DNA from: Magicicada septendecula
Lineage: Eukaryota; Arthropoda; Insecta; Hemiptera; Cicadidae
NCBI GenBank assembly: GCA_034769895.1
Contig: CM068367.1
Span: 89,614,399-89,678,398, forward strand
Length of the DNA stretch: 64,000 bases
Direction: 5' to 3'
Shown: positions 21,530-33,074 of the stretch, one piece after another
Layout: each line of letters begins with the position of its first letter
Position numbering within the stretch: the first letter of the stretch is position 1
The notes under the pieces: generated by a model
What the model saw: the letters and a program-made list of their open reading frames with translations, nothing else
Databases searched by the model: none
What the model was told of the DNA's origin: nothing
Position numbers and translations under genes: made by a program

Positions 21530-23049
21530 AGGAAATTTTCTAGACATCCAATGGGTCTCCTGTATTTGGATTTGACTGATATCCTCGATACAACCGGACA
21601 TATAATACACAAAGTGAGAGAGTGGAAAAGAACAACAGAGTCATATTGTGAATGAGAGAGAGAGAGGAACTGGTATGTAACGCACTTTTCTGTTCAGACG
21701 ATGCTTATCTACAGACGTGGAACAGCACGTTGCCCGAATGCACAATCAGCTGAGTCAACAAATGAGCGCAGCTGGCCTGGGTCGGTGAAATAACGTTGGA
21801 AAGCCAATACAGCCCCTCGCCTTATTTGGAACAACCGTTTACGAAATGGAAAGTATAAGAAGTATAATTTAGTATAATTCTGACCTGCTAAATGTCTCAG
21901 TAGCTGATATTAAAAAAATTAATCACATAATCTATTGATAGAAGATTTTTAATATCGCGCTGTGTGGATTACACTTAAATCAAAATTATGAATTAACTAC
22001 GTTTATATATTTTCATTTCATTATAAACATATTATAAAATTTTTTTGGCGAGTTGGTTACAGATTACGCCATCTCTCGCACCTTAGCCTTCACTTATTAA
22101 TGACTTTACATTCATTATCTGTAAGGGCTCTACTAAGTCATGCCATAATCAGTTTCGATTTTCCAAGTTTTCCTTGGCCTCCCTCATTTCCTTCTTTGAT
22201 GTAGAGTCCATGCCCATAGTTCTAAAGCCGTCTTTCATTGTACATGCGCCGCTCGGTCTGGGTCAGCTTCAACGAAACGACGTTTTTAACTGTTCTTATC
22301 CGGTCAATTGCAGGCCACATTTTCACTTGATCTCAACTAGTATAATCCGTGACAACTAGTAGAAACGTTCCTGTTCCAAACTTCGAACTTATTAGGTAAG
22401 TGATTATTCGTTTTATGCGGTGGACCTTGCTCAGGCGGAGCGAACCCAGAGGTCTGTCACGTAGAATTCAGTAATGTAGAGTGGTATCTGTAGCTGATAG
22501 AACGACGTTTTCGATCGCAATTGGCCGGGTCGTAATTAATCGGGTTCAAATTTTCACTTCGGTCGCAGTTGACCGCGGTCTGCGCCCCCAAGTGCCAATA
22601 CCAATTCAACCATTTTGCTTCAATTGTGTCTACTACATTAAAATCAATGCCCATTCTAGCTCTTACCTGTTTATTCCTTTCCTATTAAAGTCAATGTCTT
22701 GTAGTCAGCCTGTTACACATTCTCCAAACTTACATTTCTACTGCTTTTATTTTCTACTTATTTTACTTGTATCGCATGCTTTTCAACCGTAATTTATATT
22801 TTTGACTTTTGACTTGCAGATATGAATTTAGCCACATTTATTTGTAACCTTTCCAATCCATGTTTAGTCGCCTAATAGTACTATTTGTTTTGCTAACTTC
22901 GAGATTCTTTGTCACTAGTCCTTCCATTTTCAGTTACCCTTCCGTCTGTATATTTACGTCTTTTGAGTTTATTTATCTTCATATCTTCACATTTATAATT
23001 GACTTTACGCGTCATTACGTATGTTTATATTATTTTGTATCGTCTCCTA
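21530..23049. other. No gene recognised
   Basis: AT-rich with several 60-100-codon open frames on both strands lacking any recognised domain. There is a GAGAGA run near 21655. Confidence 0.4.
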
Positions 23050-23850
23050 ACTCTAAATAATATTTCCTCGGGTACCTTTCCTCATTCATCCTACAAACGT
23101 GGCCAAACCAACCAGGTGCAAGCTTTCAATTTTATCATTTAAAGAGAATATCTGCAAATTCTTCTGGACTTAACGTTTCTCGACCTATCTCTACGAGTTT
23201 CTTCTCAATTCTCCTCAGGAATCTCATCTCCATTGTTTGTTCTTTTTTATGTGTGTCATTCAGAGTCCATCACTCCCAACTGTACGTCCATGATGGAGGA
23301 TATACAGATTTGTATATTGCCAGTTTGGTTTTCTGTGACACTTCGCTTTTTCCCAGAAACATCTTGTTGATAGCACCGTAAAGCATGCTTGCAGCTGAGA
23401 TCCTCATGTCTAACTCTGACTCAATTCTGATATCGTTACTGAAAACGGCACCTAATATTTGAATGTCCTGACTTGTTCAATTTCCTTATTGTTGGTTACT
23501 AATCTATGTTGCCTTGCTTACCTACTAATTATCATTGTCTTTGCCTTGGTGGGGCTAATAATCATATTCTTCCTCCTCATCGTTTCTTCCCACACATTTA
23601 TGTTATGCTGCAGATTCAGTTCTGTGCTGGCAATCAGAACGATGTCGGTCGGCAAAAGCAAGGTCTGTGAAACGCACTGGTTGCAGCCCCCAGGTGCCTA
23701 CCTTAAACTTCCTACTTCTTTGTCGACTGTCCTTGATAATAGCATCTATCAATATAACAAAATGTAAGGTGAAAGAATATCCCCTTGTCTCACTCCATCT
23801 GAAGTGCTAAACTCGCTTGACGTTTCGTTAGAAATTATTTATGGATTTGA
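23050..23850 (-). pseudogene. LINE reverse transcriptase, second half, degenerate
   Basis: The minus strand begins with SEFSTSDGVRQGDILSPYI (about 23815-23760), the conserved RT box with GVRQGD. Then come a decayed active-site region TDIVLIASTELNLQHNINVW (the usual YADD has become PTD), IISPTKAKTMIISR, a thumb piece (ISAASMLYGAINKMFLGKSE), SQKTKLAIYKSVYPPSWTYS, MEMRFLRRIEKKLVE, and GWFGHVCRMNEERYP close to 23060. It is the longest RT remnant on this strand and carries several stops and frame changes. The 5' half and 3' end are missing. Confidence 0.8.
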
Positions 23851-24284
23851 CACAAAGATGAGATTCAACTCTTCCCCCCCCCCCACCAATTAAGAAGTTG
23901 CTAAGCGCCAAAGCACAAAACTTCGGTGGCCAGTTCAGGTATTCACTGCGTGAGATGACACACACTACTTTCTCTTGCGTCAATAGATGTCAATATATGG
24001 TGTTTTCACCAAAGAGTGTGTTAATATTTCGTGTAATGCTCCATAACAATTCATCGTAAAAATAAGCAGATGACAGAAACGGAATTTTCAGTGCTGCAAA
24101 CTATCCTGGCAGTGCTGCCGAATTTTGTGCGCAATTAAAATCTTACGTTCTTTATGGGAAACCTTAAATAAACAGAGTACACCAACCTCAAGTAAACGCG
24201 ATATTTGAAAGACGGATAGTATGTTGGTGGTCCCAAGTCCAACATTACTGTTGTATAATAATTATTCTGTATTTATTAGTAGTA
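23851..24284. other. No gene recognised
   Basis: Contains a poly-C run at 23873-23884. No domain was seen. Confidence 0.4.
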
Positions 24285-25045
24285 ATGCGTTATATTATTT
24301 TGTCACTTATTAAGGGTGAGTTTGCGGACGATCAGGCTATTCTGTCGGACTCTAAAAACAGATTGCAGATGGGTATACATTTGTTAAATGGAATCTGCAA
24401 AGACTCTGGATTGCAGATATCCACAATTAAAATGGTGATGGCTTTTTGTGGAAAATCCCGTACGGGAAATAATTGTTATAGATGATATTGTCCTGAAACA
24501 AGTTAGCAGTTTTGAATACCTGGGCTACAGTGTGTCTTATAATGCAAGCAACGACGTGGTGCATAAGTTGCAAAACTTCAACCTTATGTGCGGGACCATC
24601 AGGCGAACCCTTAAGTCAGCAAGTAAAGGAACAAGCCTAAAATTCTACAAGATGATGGCTCTTCCCACACTTCTTTATGGGTCTGAGAATTGGACTTTAA
24701 CGAAAGGTCAGGCCAGTCGCATCCAAGCGGGTGAAATGAGATTTCTCAGGCACGTGGCAGAGTATACTCTCCATGATCATAGAAGAAATATACGGCAGGA
24801 GCTGAATATTATGAGTACACTCGACAGGATCGCTCAGTATCGGCTGAATTGGTGGGAACATCTTTGCCGAATGGATGACTGCCGCATCCCCAAACAACTA
24901 TGGAACTATAAGCCGAGGGGACGGAGAGGTGTGGGACGTCCGAGGATGCGCTGGAGTGACCAGCTGTAATATTTGCCTATTTGAGACCGGAACAAACCAT
25001 TCTTGGCTTAAACCTTGAGGATGATGATGATGATTAAGGCTGGGT
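24285..25045 (+). pseudogene. LINE ORF2 C-terminal half with active-site box
   Basis: The first frame (24310-24485) reads EFADDQAILSDSKNRLQMGI, containing the catalytic FADD box, then GLQISTIKMVMAFCGKSRTG. A single frame change near 24450-24470 leads to 24448-24969: PVREIIVIDD, VSSFEYLGYSV, MCGTIRRTLKSASKG, YGSENWTLTKGQASRIQAGE, LNWWEHLCRMDDCRIPKQLW and GRRGVGRPRMRWSDQL, then a stop at 24969. The 3' end has a (GAT)4 microsatellite near 25020. The element is 5'-truncated, but this part needs only one frame correction, so it is the best-preserved LINE copy here. Confidence 0.85.
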
Positions 25046-25351
25046 TACCGTTTTAGTCCAGTCATTTTGGTCAACACTATGTATGCTACTCTCTCTTATT
25101 CAGGGCAAACAGTTATGTACGAATTTCACCTGTCATATTTAGAATGTAACGAGGGGTGACTTTTACCAACCAAATGTGTATCACCACCAGCGGTCTAGTA
25201 AACAGATTTCACCTTAGCCTACAGTTTTCGTAAACAAATTATACATATAAATACGAGATACAAAGTTCAGAGAGCATCCATTCCAGAGGATGACAGTGCG
25301 TAGCACACACTGGTGATCATATGAGAGACTCAGATCTAGAAAGTTGGTAAC
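25046..25351. other. No gene recognised
   Basis: Unique-looking sequence between the LINE end and the mariner-like element. Confidence 0.4.
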
Positions 25352-25784
25352 TACGATGGTCAATTGAAAAGTTCGCGGAGCGACATCTATAGCTCAGTGG
25401 TAGAACTAAAATCTTTCGTGTGCTGCAAGACGTATATTTCGCGTGAACACCTGTTAATTTCCAGATATATCCTGAATTTATTCACTTTTTACTAGCTGTT
25501 TGAAATATTCCTGCCACGCGTGTTTTTAAAATGCACAAATTCAAACATCGGTTTGTGATGAATTCTCTCTTAAAAACGTTTTAGCGCCAATGGAAAATAT
25601 AAACGAAATTGTAAATGTGTTAGCAGATCCTGCGCCTTCAGAAACAACGGTAAGTGGGAGTACATTCGTGTTTAAACGTGACCGAACAAGCACTGAAGGC
25701 TATCCTAGCAGTGAATGTCCAAAAAGTGCAAAAAAATGGCATTATTGAAAAAATTTCATAGGGTGTTGGAAGACCGCAGATTGA

Positions 25785-25898
25785 GGAATGGATAACGTTA
25801 CTGAAATCATAGGCATCTCGTTTGTGCATCATACTTTAACTCAAGAACTTGGTGTGAAAAAGCGTTGTGCAAGATGGCTGCCGCATCTGGAGTTGTAA
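25785..25898 (+). pseudogene. Mariner transposase helix-turn-helix remnant
   Basis: The frame reads TEIIGISFVHHTLTQELGVK, then KRCARWLPHLEL and a stop at 25896. This is the second helix-turn-helix and linker of mariner transposases (E+...GIS.G+VH.IL...LGM+KV.ARWVPH.L). The DDD catalytic domain is replaced by the inverted/duplicated block that follows. GVGRPQIEEW in another frame just upstream may be a preceding piece. Confidence 0.65.
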
Positions 25899-25900
25899 CA

Positions 25901-26250
25901 TTTTTTGGGCATCCAGTGCGACTATGTTTTCAATGCTCGTACGACCGCAGTCAAACTCAAGTGCCTACTTAAAAACCGTTGGTTTTGAAGTCGCAGCATC
26001 TCCTGACACATTTACAATTTCGTTTTGAATTTCCGTTGGCGCTAAACAATTTTTAACAAAGAATCACACCACGATTTTTTGGGCATCCAGTGCGACCATG
26101 TTTTCAATGCTCGTACGACCGCATTCAAACTCAAGTGCCTACTTTAAAACCGTTGGTTTTGAAGTCGTAGCATCTCCTGACACATTTACAATTTCGTTTT
26201 GAATTTCCGTTGGCGCTAAACAATTTTTAACAAAGAATCACACCACGATT
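25901..26250. repeat. Two-copy tandem duplication, period 174 bp
   Basis: TTTTTTGGGCATCCAGTGCG begins at 25901 and again at 26075. The two units differ at only a few positions (for example GACTATG/GACCATG and CGCAGCATC/CGTAGCATC). Both are inverted, diverged copies of 25583-25725 in the left arm. Confidence 0.9.
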
Positions 26251-26443
26251 TTTAATTTTGTCCGTTTTTCTAAACACACATGACACGTCAATTGTAAACA
26301 GCTTCTAAACATTGCATAAATTGATAGATAGATTTGGAAATTACCAGGAGTTAACATAAAATACAAATCTTGCAGCACACCAAACATTTTAGTTTTACCG
26401 CTAAGCTACAGTTGTTCCGCGAACTTTTCAACTAACCCTCGTA

Positions 26444-27194
26444 TTGTAAGAGTAAATATAATAATTATACTCAAACAATTTGTTTGAGTAAAGAAACGTA
26501 GAGCTTAAACAATAGAAATAAGTCTTTAAGAAACTGAATTAACTATTATAAAATTTTTGGAGAGTCAACGTGATCTTGTAGAGTATTATTAAAGTTTGTA
26601 TAAATAATCAGATTTCTTAATTGTTGGTTAATAAACAGTTTTTGGATATCTTTGAATTCTTATTCTTAGTTCAGACTCTTACTCACGTAGCTATATGTTT
26701 TGCCACTCGAACGGATAGTAATGCACCTGATATTCCTTCGGGAAACCCTCAAAATCGGTCAACATTACATAAGAATGGAACGTTCAACTAGATACAGAAG
26801 ACGTGGATCGCTCGTTCATTTAGGGTTCTGAGTATAGTGGGGACCAAAGGCAGAACAGTCAGCTAGTGTCCGCTGCGAAAAAACAACGTCATGATCGCAT
26901 GGAAACTAAAGTTAGTATCCGCTGCGCACCAGCTGAGCTACGTCTAAAATTTTCATTTACACTTATCTTTTCAACAACTTACCCCCATACTTCAGTCACC
27001 AACTCCAGATGATTTTGTTATCGATGAGGTAACTCTAATGAGCATAGCCGATAAAACCAAACCTGAAAAAAAAATAAAACAAATCATAAATATGTGAGTC
27101 ATGCGATTAAAAGTTCATACAAACTGCATCGTACAATTTCTGAGTTTTCACGTTTTGAATTGTGAAAATATTAGTATTGGTATTGTTTTTGTAA
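26444..27194. other. No gene recognised
   Basis: Nothing supported. Confidence 0.4.
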
Positions 27195-27204
27195 ACGGTT
27201 GTAG

Positions 27205-27856
27205 CCATGGGCGGGATTCGGGGGTGGCAAGGGGAGGCACTTGCCCCCCCCCAATATCTATCAAATAAATTACAAATCAGTGAGCCGTAGCTTTGTGCAG
27301 TATTTGACAAGGCATTGTATTTTTAAATCTAGTTTTCTTGCGTAGTTTCACATATTTGTGTACGTGCATGTGTTTACACACGTCTGTGGATGTGTGTGTG
27401 TTTTTGTGTATGTGTCTCTTTTGGAGGGCTAGCAAAAAATATAACCTCCGAATAGGCAGATAGACGAGCAGAAAGGCGGGCTAGAGAGCCTATCTTTCTG
27501 TCTGTTCGGAGGTTAGCATTATCGCTAATCTGCCTTTCCGTCCCGCTCGGAGGTTAGAATTCTCGCTAGCCCATCTTTCTGTCTGTTCTAGGTTAGAATT
27601 TTCGCTCACCTCCCTTTCCGCCCGTTCGGAGGTTAAAATTCTCGCTAGCCCACAGCCCGCCTTTCCGCCTATTCGGAGGGTTAGAATTATCGCTAGCCTA
27701 TCTTTTAGCCCGTTACAGGGTAGCAGGTTAGCATTGTCTCCAGCGTGTCTTTCTGGGGTAATTCCTACCTTTCTAGTCCATTCACCTCGGTTTTCTAAAA
27801 AAGAAACGTTCGAACGGAGATATTGCCCCTCCAATCCCGTAGGTGAAATCCCGCCC
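27205..27856. mobile_element. Unclassified DNA transposon with TIRs and a 10-bp duplication
   Basis: ACGGTTGTAG occurs directly on both sides (27195-27204 and 27857-27866). Inside, the ends are inverted: CCATGGGCGGGATT at the left and the complement of GGGCGGGATTT at the right. Beyond this, G-rich left and C-rich right subterminal runs continue the inversion loosely. The 652-bp element carries a minisatellite and no transposase. The duplication length would suit a Mutator-type element, but TIRs this short do not settle it. Confidence 0.65.
27481..27740. repeat. Minisatellite inside the 27.2-kb element
   Basis: About five imperfect units of 50-60 bp with TTCGGAGGTTAGAATT, CTCGCTAGCCCA and TCTTTCTGTCTG. 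Read on the minus strand it stays open and gives repeats like ASENSNLE, which explains an apparent 132-codon frame; it is not a gene. Confidence 0.8.
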
Positions 27857-27866
27857 ACGGTTGTAG

Positions 27867-30329
27867 AGTAATAAACAAATATAAACACAAAACATGAAAG
27901 CTAATGTATACAATATATACCAAAGCAAGACAAAAAAGGTTAATCCAGATTGTTTGTCAAAATGAATGACAGAAACAACTCAATCCTCCAGTACAAATGA
28001 AAAATAACAAAAAGCTAACGAAGTATGCTAAGAGACACGTGGCCGAGGAGAGCTGTAAAGAGATGAAAAATAAAATGGGTGTGGGAAGTGATATGCAGTA
28101 AAGGAAAAGTGGAATGCGATAACCAAAAACAAGCCCACTCCTAGCCATGTCTTACACCGCAAGGTCAGAGAGAGTTACGAAACACGATTTACAGCGTTAA
28201 GTATGATTTCGGGTCCACACAATTTTAACAACCAATCAATTGTTACTTACTTACTTCGTAAGTAATTTAGTTATTTTTAAGCGGTATGTAGGTCAATATC
28301 GGCAAACATTTTCCGTAAACTGGCCAAATATTAACATTTTCGGTCTTAGTGGACCAAGAGGCAACAAAGAACTCAACACGTAGGTAGACACTTGAAAAAA
28401 AACAACGAAAAACCCGAGGATCGTACCACCTTCGCAGCTTAGAGCTAGCAAAAGATAGGTGCAATTCACTATTAATACTAAGCTCTCAACTCTTGCTTTG
28501 ATGGCGACTCTTAAAATTATCTCAGGGTATCAAAATGATTATTAACACAATTTGAATTGAATGAATCCTAAATTTAATAAACTCTTCATTTACACATTAC
28601 AAATTTACATACAATCTTAAAATGATTCACAATATTGAATTTTTTAGCTTCTCATCAATTCTCATTTGAAAGTAGATTCTTACACAGATTGAATTTCCAA
28701 TAGTAATAGATTTAACAAAAGATACATGAATTATTATGAGTTTTAATGTTAAAATTTGTTTTACTTGTTTGTTGAATTCCGTTTGTGTTGGTGATTCCTT
28801 CCCTCGGAGTCTGCGATCCTGGAGCTTTGCGTTCGTCGGCGATTCGGACGATCCTGTTGTCGACCCTCGTTGACACTAACACTTTAATTACCTAGGTTTC
28901 ACTTTCACTACACAGCTCACATCTACTTACTGATTTAGAATGTAATTAGTGTATAACTACTATTTATTCTGACCCTTAGTAAATATGTTATTAAGCTAAG
29001 TGCTCACAATACTAGTAATTTATACCGAATACACTTGAACGTTTCGTAACTTCCCGATTTACGTGGTAGATTATCTTTGATGTGGATTTCGGTAGTTTAT
29101 CGCCAAGTTACAGTATATTTATCACAATGATTACTTTGATTTTAGTATTACCGTACCCGTTGATTGATTTATCGACTGCTTTTTTTCTTGCACAACTGTT
29201 CTCCGGCACGTTCTTTTCAATTTACTTCTTTAGTTTTATAATATTACTAAATATTACTGTCACTTATTATATTTCTTACATTGCAATAACGGTTTTAATA
29301 CTATTAATGCACGATATGAATGTTGTACTCGTACTAACTATCGCAAGTTTACTTATAAATAAAAAAAATCTTCGTCGACTTAATACGCGGTGACGAGTCT
29401 GATAGCTGTAATGTTCTCCGTAGACTCCCGACAAATTTCCGAACTACGTTTTTTATACACACACAATTCTTACCCACACTCAATATTTACAAATCGCGTT
29501 CCCATTGGTTTCAAGTACCGCGATATTTGATTTTCTCCAATCCAACTAGCTAATTTCACCCGCTAAAAAAATGACGCTTTCTTTCATTCGCCAAAAACAG
29601 CGCGTGCCAAACTTATACAAACAAGAGGGGAGAGACGCTACCTTATGCTTTCTCGCTCTAACCTCTCACCCTATTTCTAACGGACTGTACTGTCTGAACA
29701 CTCAGCTTTCTCTCGCTTTCACTTAAACTTTATTGCTTTTTTAGTACAATACATTTTTATGATTCTTCACCCTGTACGTGACTTGTTGTATGTTTTCTCC
29801 CCGTCAGACAGTCGCTTCGACAAGGGTGTGTTCTTTTGAAGAACACCGCTAGGCTTGCTGCTAACAGTACTTCAACTCAACGTTACTTGCATGTCTTAGT
29901 CTAATAAACAATTATTAATCATTATTTTATATAAAATCTGAGTAAAATTGAGTAGCATTCAATTTTAACGTTATAATCGGTACAATATAACATCGATGGG
30001 TTAGTGTGCGTTCAATTCTTTTTTATGAACGCAAAAACTGAATGTGCTATTTAAATGTATCACGATAAATTATTTTTCGACTGTATTAATGATTCATCCG
30101 CGGACCGTATAGAATCAAATGTTAGGCACCCGGACCGTTGTTTTCGGACACTTTGTATAGAAGGTAGAGCTATAACATTCTGGGCTTCAGCTAAACTCAT
30201 CGCGGAACCCCTTCCCAATGTAAACATTGATCCGAGCTCATATTGTTTCATATTTGTATTTGAATTCTGATTCAAAATAAATAAAAAATAACTATTTGTA
30301 GCTATACTTTACAATTCGTTATATTAATA
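27867..30329. other. No gene recognised, 2.4 kb
   Basis: AT-rich. A very hydrophobic 103-codon frame at 29082-29393 lacks similarity and has the composition of AT-rich noise. The region 29440-29960 has CT-rich and TCTC runs that could belong to an LTR or promoter, but no terminal repeats were found. Splice-bounded exons were not recognised. Confidence 0.35.
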
Positions 30330-30332
30330 CAA

Positions 30333-31560
30333 TTGCAGAAAAAAAGACTAGGGGAATACCAATGTGGTTTTCGACCGAAAAGAGGTACTTCTGATCAGTT
30401 GTTTGTTATCGGGCAGATTGCAGAAAAGTGCTATGAGCATAATGTAGATCTTCGCATGCTGTTTGTGGACTTTAGACAGGCATTTGATAGTGAGCGAAGG
30501 CTTTATGAAGCCATGTCATGGGAAGATATTCTTTTGAAACTTATAAACTTAACGAAGATGACCAAGAGATTCACAAAAGCCAAAATTATGCATTAGAATA
30601 TGCTGAGTAAATCATTTGCATTTAATAAGGTAGTTAAGCAAGACGATGGCTTATCGGCCACCCTCTTTATTATTGCACTACATTATGCCATTAAAGACAT
30701 AAATCAGCGAGGAACAATACTAAATAAAACAAGCCAAATATGTGCTTACGCTGATAATGTTGTGATAACAGCCAGATCAAGACAACGGCTAGTTGAGGTA
30801 TACAAAGAGCTGATTTAAAAATCCCCTGGAATGGGACTGAATGTAAATATCAGCAAAACTATATACATGTTGATTTCTGCATCAGAAAGGAGAAGAAATC
30901 TATATAATTTATGCATAGAGGATAATTCATTTGATGCACTTAATAAGTTGAGATGCCTGGGTAACATGATAGATAATGAAGGGTCCATAAACACGACAGT
31001 ACATAACAGGATACAAATAGGAAATAGGGCATATAATGCCAACAGCAGACTATTGAGAATCAAACTCATTAGTCGTAACACGAAAATTAAAAATATATAA
31101 GACACATATCAGACCGGTTGTTACTTATGGAGGCGAGACATGGGCGCTGATAAAAAAAAAGAAACAAGAAACACTAAGAAAGCTTGAAAGAAAGACTTTA
31201 AGACGTGTTTATGGCCCGGTTAAAGAAGATGACGAATGTAGAATCAGAAATAACCAGGAGATAAATGAGCTATTGTAAGACATGATAATCACGAAGACAT
31301 TGTAAGATTCATAAAGGCTCAAAATTCAATGGCTAGGTCACCTAGAGGGGGTTGATGATCAGCGTATGTCAAAAAAATTCTGAGAGCGCAGGTCTATAAG
31401 AGCAGAAATAGGGGCCGCGACCTAGGATAAGATGGTTGGATGATGTCCTAGAAGATCTCAGAAGAATGGATGTGAGGGGTTACGCTGAGATGGCAATGGG
31501 GAGGAGACTTTGGAGAAGATTGGTGTTGGAAGCCAGGGCTCATGTTTGGCTGTAGTGCTA
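30333..31560 (+). pseudogene. LINE ORF2 fragment: RT core to C-terminus, degenerate
   Basis: Three consecutive frames cover the RT. They are 30333-30596 ([34 protein letters not shown]: the FRP.R.T.DQ and VDF..AFD boxes); 30600-30818 ([33 protein letters not shown]: the active site is YADN at 30747 instead of YADD, so a catalytic Asp is lost); and 30831-31100 (GLNVNISKTIYMLIS, LRCLGNMIDNEGSI, RIQIGNRAYNANSRLLR). After a stop at 31100 the frame resumes with RPVVTYGGETWALI and KKQETLRKLERKTLRRVYGP, and ends RWLDDVLEDLRRMDVRGYAE, then RRLWRRLVLEARAHVWL with stop at 31553-31555. It lacks the endonuclease domain. It is the most complete LINE ORF2 in the window. Confidence 0.85.
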
Positions 31561-32403
31561 CAGGAGAAGAAGAGGAAGACAAAAAAATAATCAGAAATTG
31601 GTGGGGGAGATAAAAGAAAGAGAATGGGGGGAGAGAGAGAGAGAGAGAGAGAGATCACAGTGAAGAATCTATTAACAAGTACTCGCTTAGCGGTACGGAA
31701 GAAAAGTGACGACTGAGAATTCATGAAAATGTAATGTTTTCAAAGAATAATATTAATATACCCATCATATAAAATCTAAAAGTATAATATTATCGGAAAG
31801 ACAATATGATTGAAATTATTAGTGAGACAAAAACAAAAGTCGTCTTTTCAAACCCACCGATAATACTTTTATTAACTCAGTGAGAAATTAGAAATTAAAT
31901 TCTGACGAGTGAAATATCAGTAATTTTCTTTGATTTTTCGGAAATAAAAAACTTTACCACCTCTGTCTTTGCATACAAAATAACGATGCGGAGATTTTCG
32001 ACAGGGCGGAAGTCCGCATCATTACGCGACCCCAAGACGAAATCTTTTATTCGAACAGGGGAAAGTAAATAAGAAAAAAGAAGGGGTTCTCGAGAGAACA
32101 AGAGGGCGAGCGAGGAGGGCTCACTCTGTACTTGACGACGACAACCCTCTAACACAATTTATAACTTCAGTACCTTGTTTTACACACGCGCACGCGCGCG
32201 CGCGCGGAAATGCAATAACTTACTAAATATTTTAGTTTGTATATTTGTATCCAATTATGTTTGTACACTCTGCATTTAGGTATATTGCAGAAATTCTTTA
32301 TGCATACAAATATATATATAGTCTATATTCTTTATGTGAATGTCATTAGTATGATATCAGTAAAGTGAAACATCTCAGCAGATCGATAATTATGGACAAT
32401 CAT
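31561..32403. other. No gene recognised; (GA)n and (GC)n tracts
   Basis: (GA)n occurs at about 31630-31654 and an alternating ACGCGC tract at 32184-32206. GATGCGGA/TCCGCATC at 31985-32020 is a small inverted repeat. No gene was seen. Confidence 0.4.
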
Positions 32404-32404
32404 T

Positions 32405-32637
32405 TGATAACACTTGCAACTTTGTCGTGTTTACTTTTTAAACTGCTACTAGTCATGTTCCGGACGAGGCCTTTCAGTGTTTCCACCATTTGCAAGTCCT
32501 AAATCACGACCAATTATGGAAACACTGAAAGGCCTCGTCCGGAACATGACTAGTAGCAGTTTAGAAAGTAAATACAACAAAGCTGGAATTACAGAGACTG
32601 ATAATTCAAATAAGAAGATTAAGAATGATAACACTTG
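32405..32637. repeat. Near-perfect hairpin, 66-bp arms, flanked by direct repeat
   Basis: The arm 32420-32485 is the inverse of 32517-32582 with only three mismatches, all transitions, and all in the outer third. The inner 47 bp, including TGTTCCGGACGAGGCC, are perfectly paired around a 31-nt loop. TGATAACACTTG is directly repeated outside the hairpin at 32405-32416 and 32626-32637. Direct repeats flanking an inverted repeat suggest a miniature element with its target duplication, though they are not immediately adjacent to the arms. A transcript would form a long double-stranded hairpin. Confidence 0.85.
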
Positions 32638-33069
32638 ATAACCACTCGATTTGATAATCACTTGTACGTTATTAAAAAAAACGTCCGGTATTGGGAAATG
32701 CAGGTTCTAAAACCGTTTGAAAATAACAGGAATTCTAATAAGTTCTTTACTGTTACAATACGTAGCCCATACTTCAGAATTAGTTCATAACAAACTATCA
32801 AAAACTATCGAAAGTGATTACAATCAGACTTTCAAAAATGTATAAAATAGCAGTTATAAAAATACAAAACCGTCTGGATGGCCAATGATCTTTTATTGAA
32901 CAGACACATGTGCAGGTTCAAATCGGATTCCAAAAATTTTTTAACGGAATTCCTCCCTTTTTTCCAGTTCCATTGTGCGAAACTCAAGAAGAATTGCTCC
33001 ATTGTAGCTACTCTGAAGTCACAGTGGCAACTTGTTCTCCACTAAAATTAGGTATAAATTAGGTCTTCT
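32638..33069. other. No gene recognised
   Basis: AT-rich. Confidence 0.4.
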
Positions 33070-33074
33070 TCTAC

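Larger units (their letters stand above)
25352..26443. mobile_element. Mariner-like foldback element with long inverted arms
   Basis: Both ends start TACGAKGGT and share TTGAAAAGTTCGCGGA in inverted orientation; TA at each outer edge fits a TA target site. Inversion continues inward. The left 25370-25440 region mirrors 26360-26425 (GTGTGCTGCAAGA and its complement). The left 25583-25725 region also mirrors a block on the right that is itself tandemly duplicated (25901-26250). The arms are therefore roughly 350 bp or more. The only coding trace is a helix-turn-helix piece at 25785-25898. An isolated copy of one end lies at 34289-34338. Confidence 0.8.

Noticed and set aside
27490..27888. 132-codon minus-strand frame with repeated ASENSNLE-like units
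   Set aside because: It is the in-frame reading of a minisatellite inside a transposon, and unit lengths vary.
29082..29393. Hydrophobic 103-codon frame resembling a membrane protein
   Set aside because: AT-rich noise readily gives Ile/Leu/Phe/Tyr-rich frames. No start context, splice sites or family similarity was seen.
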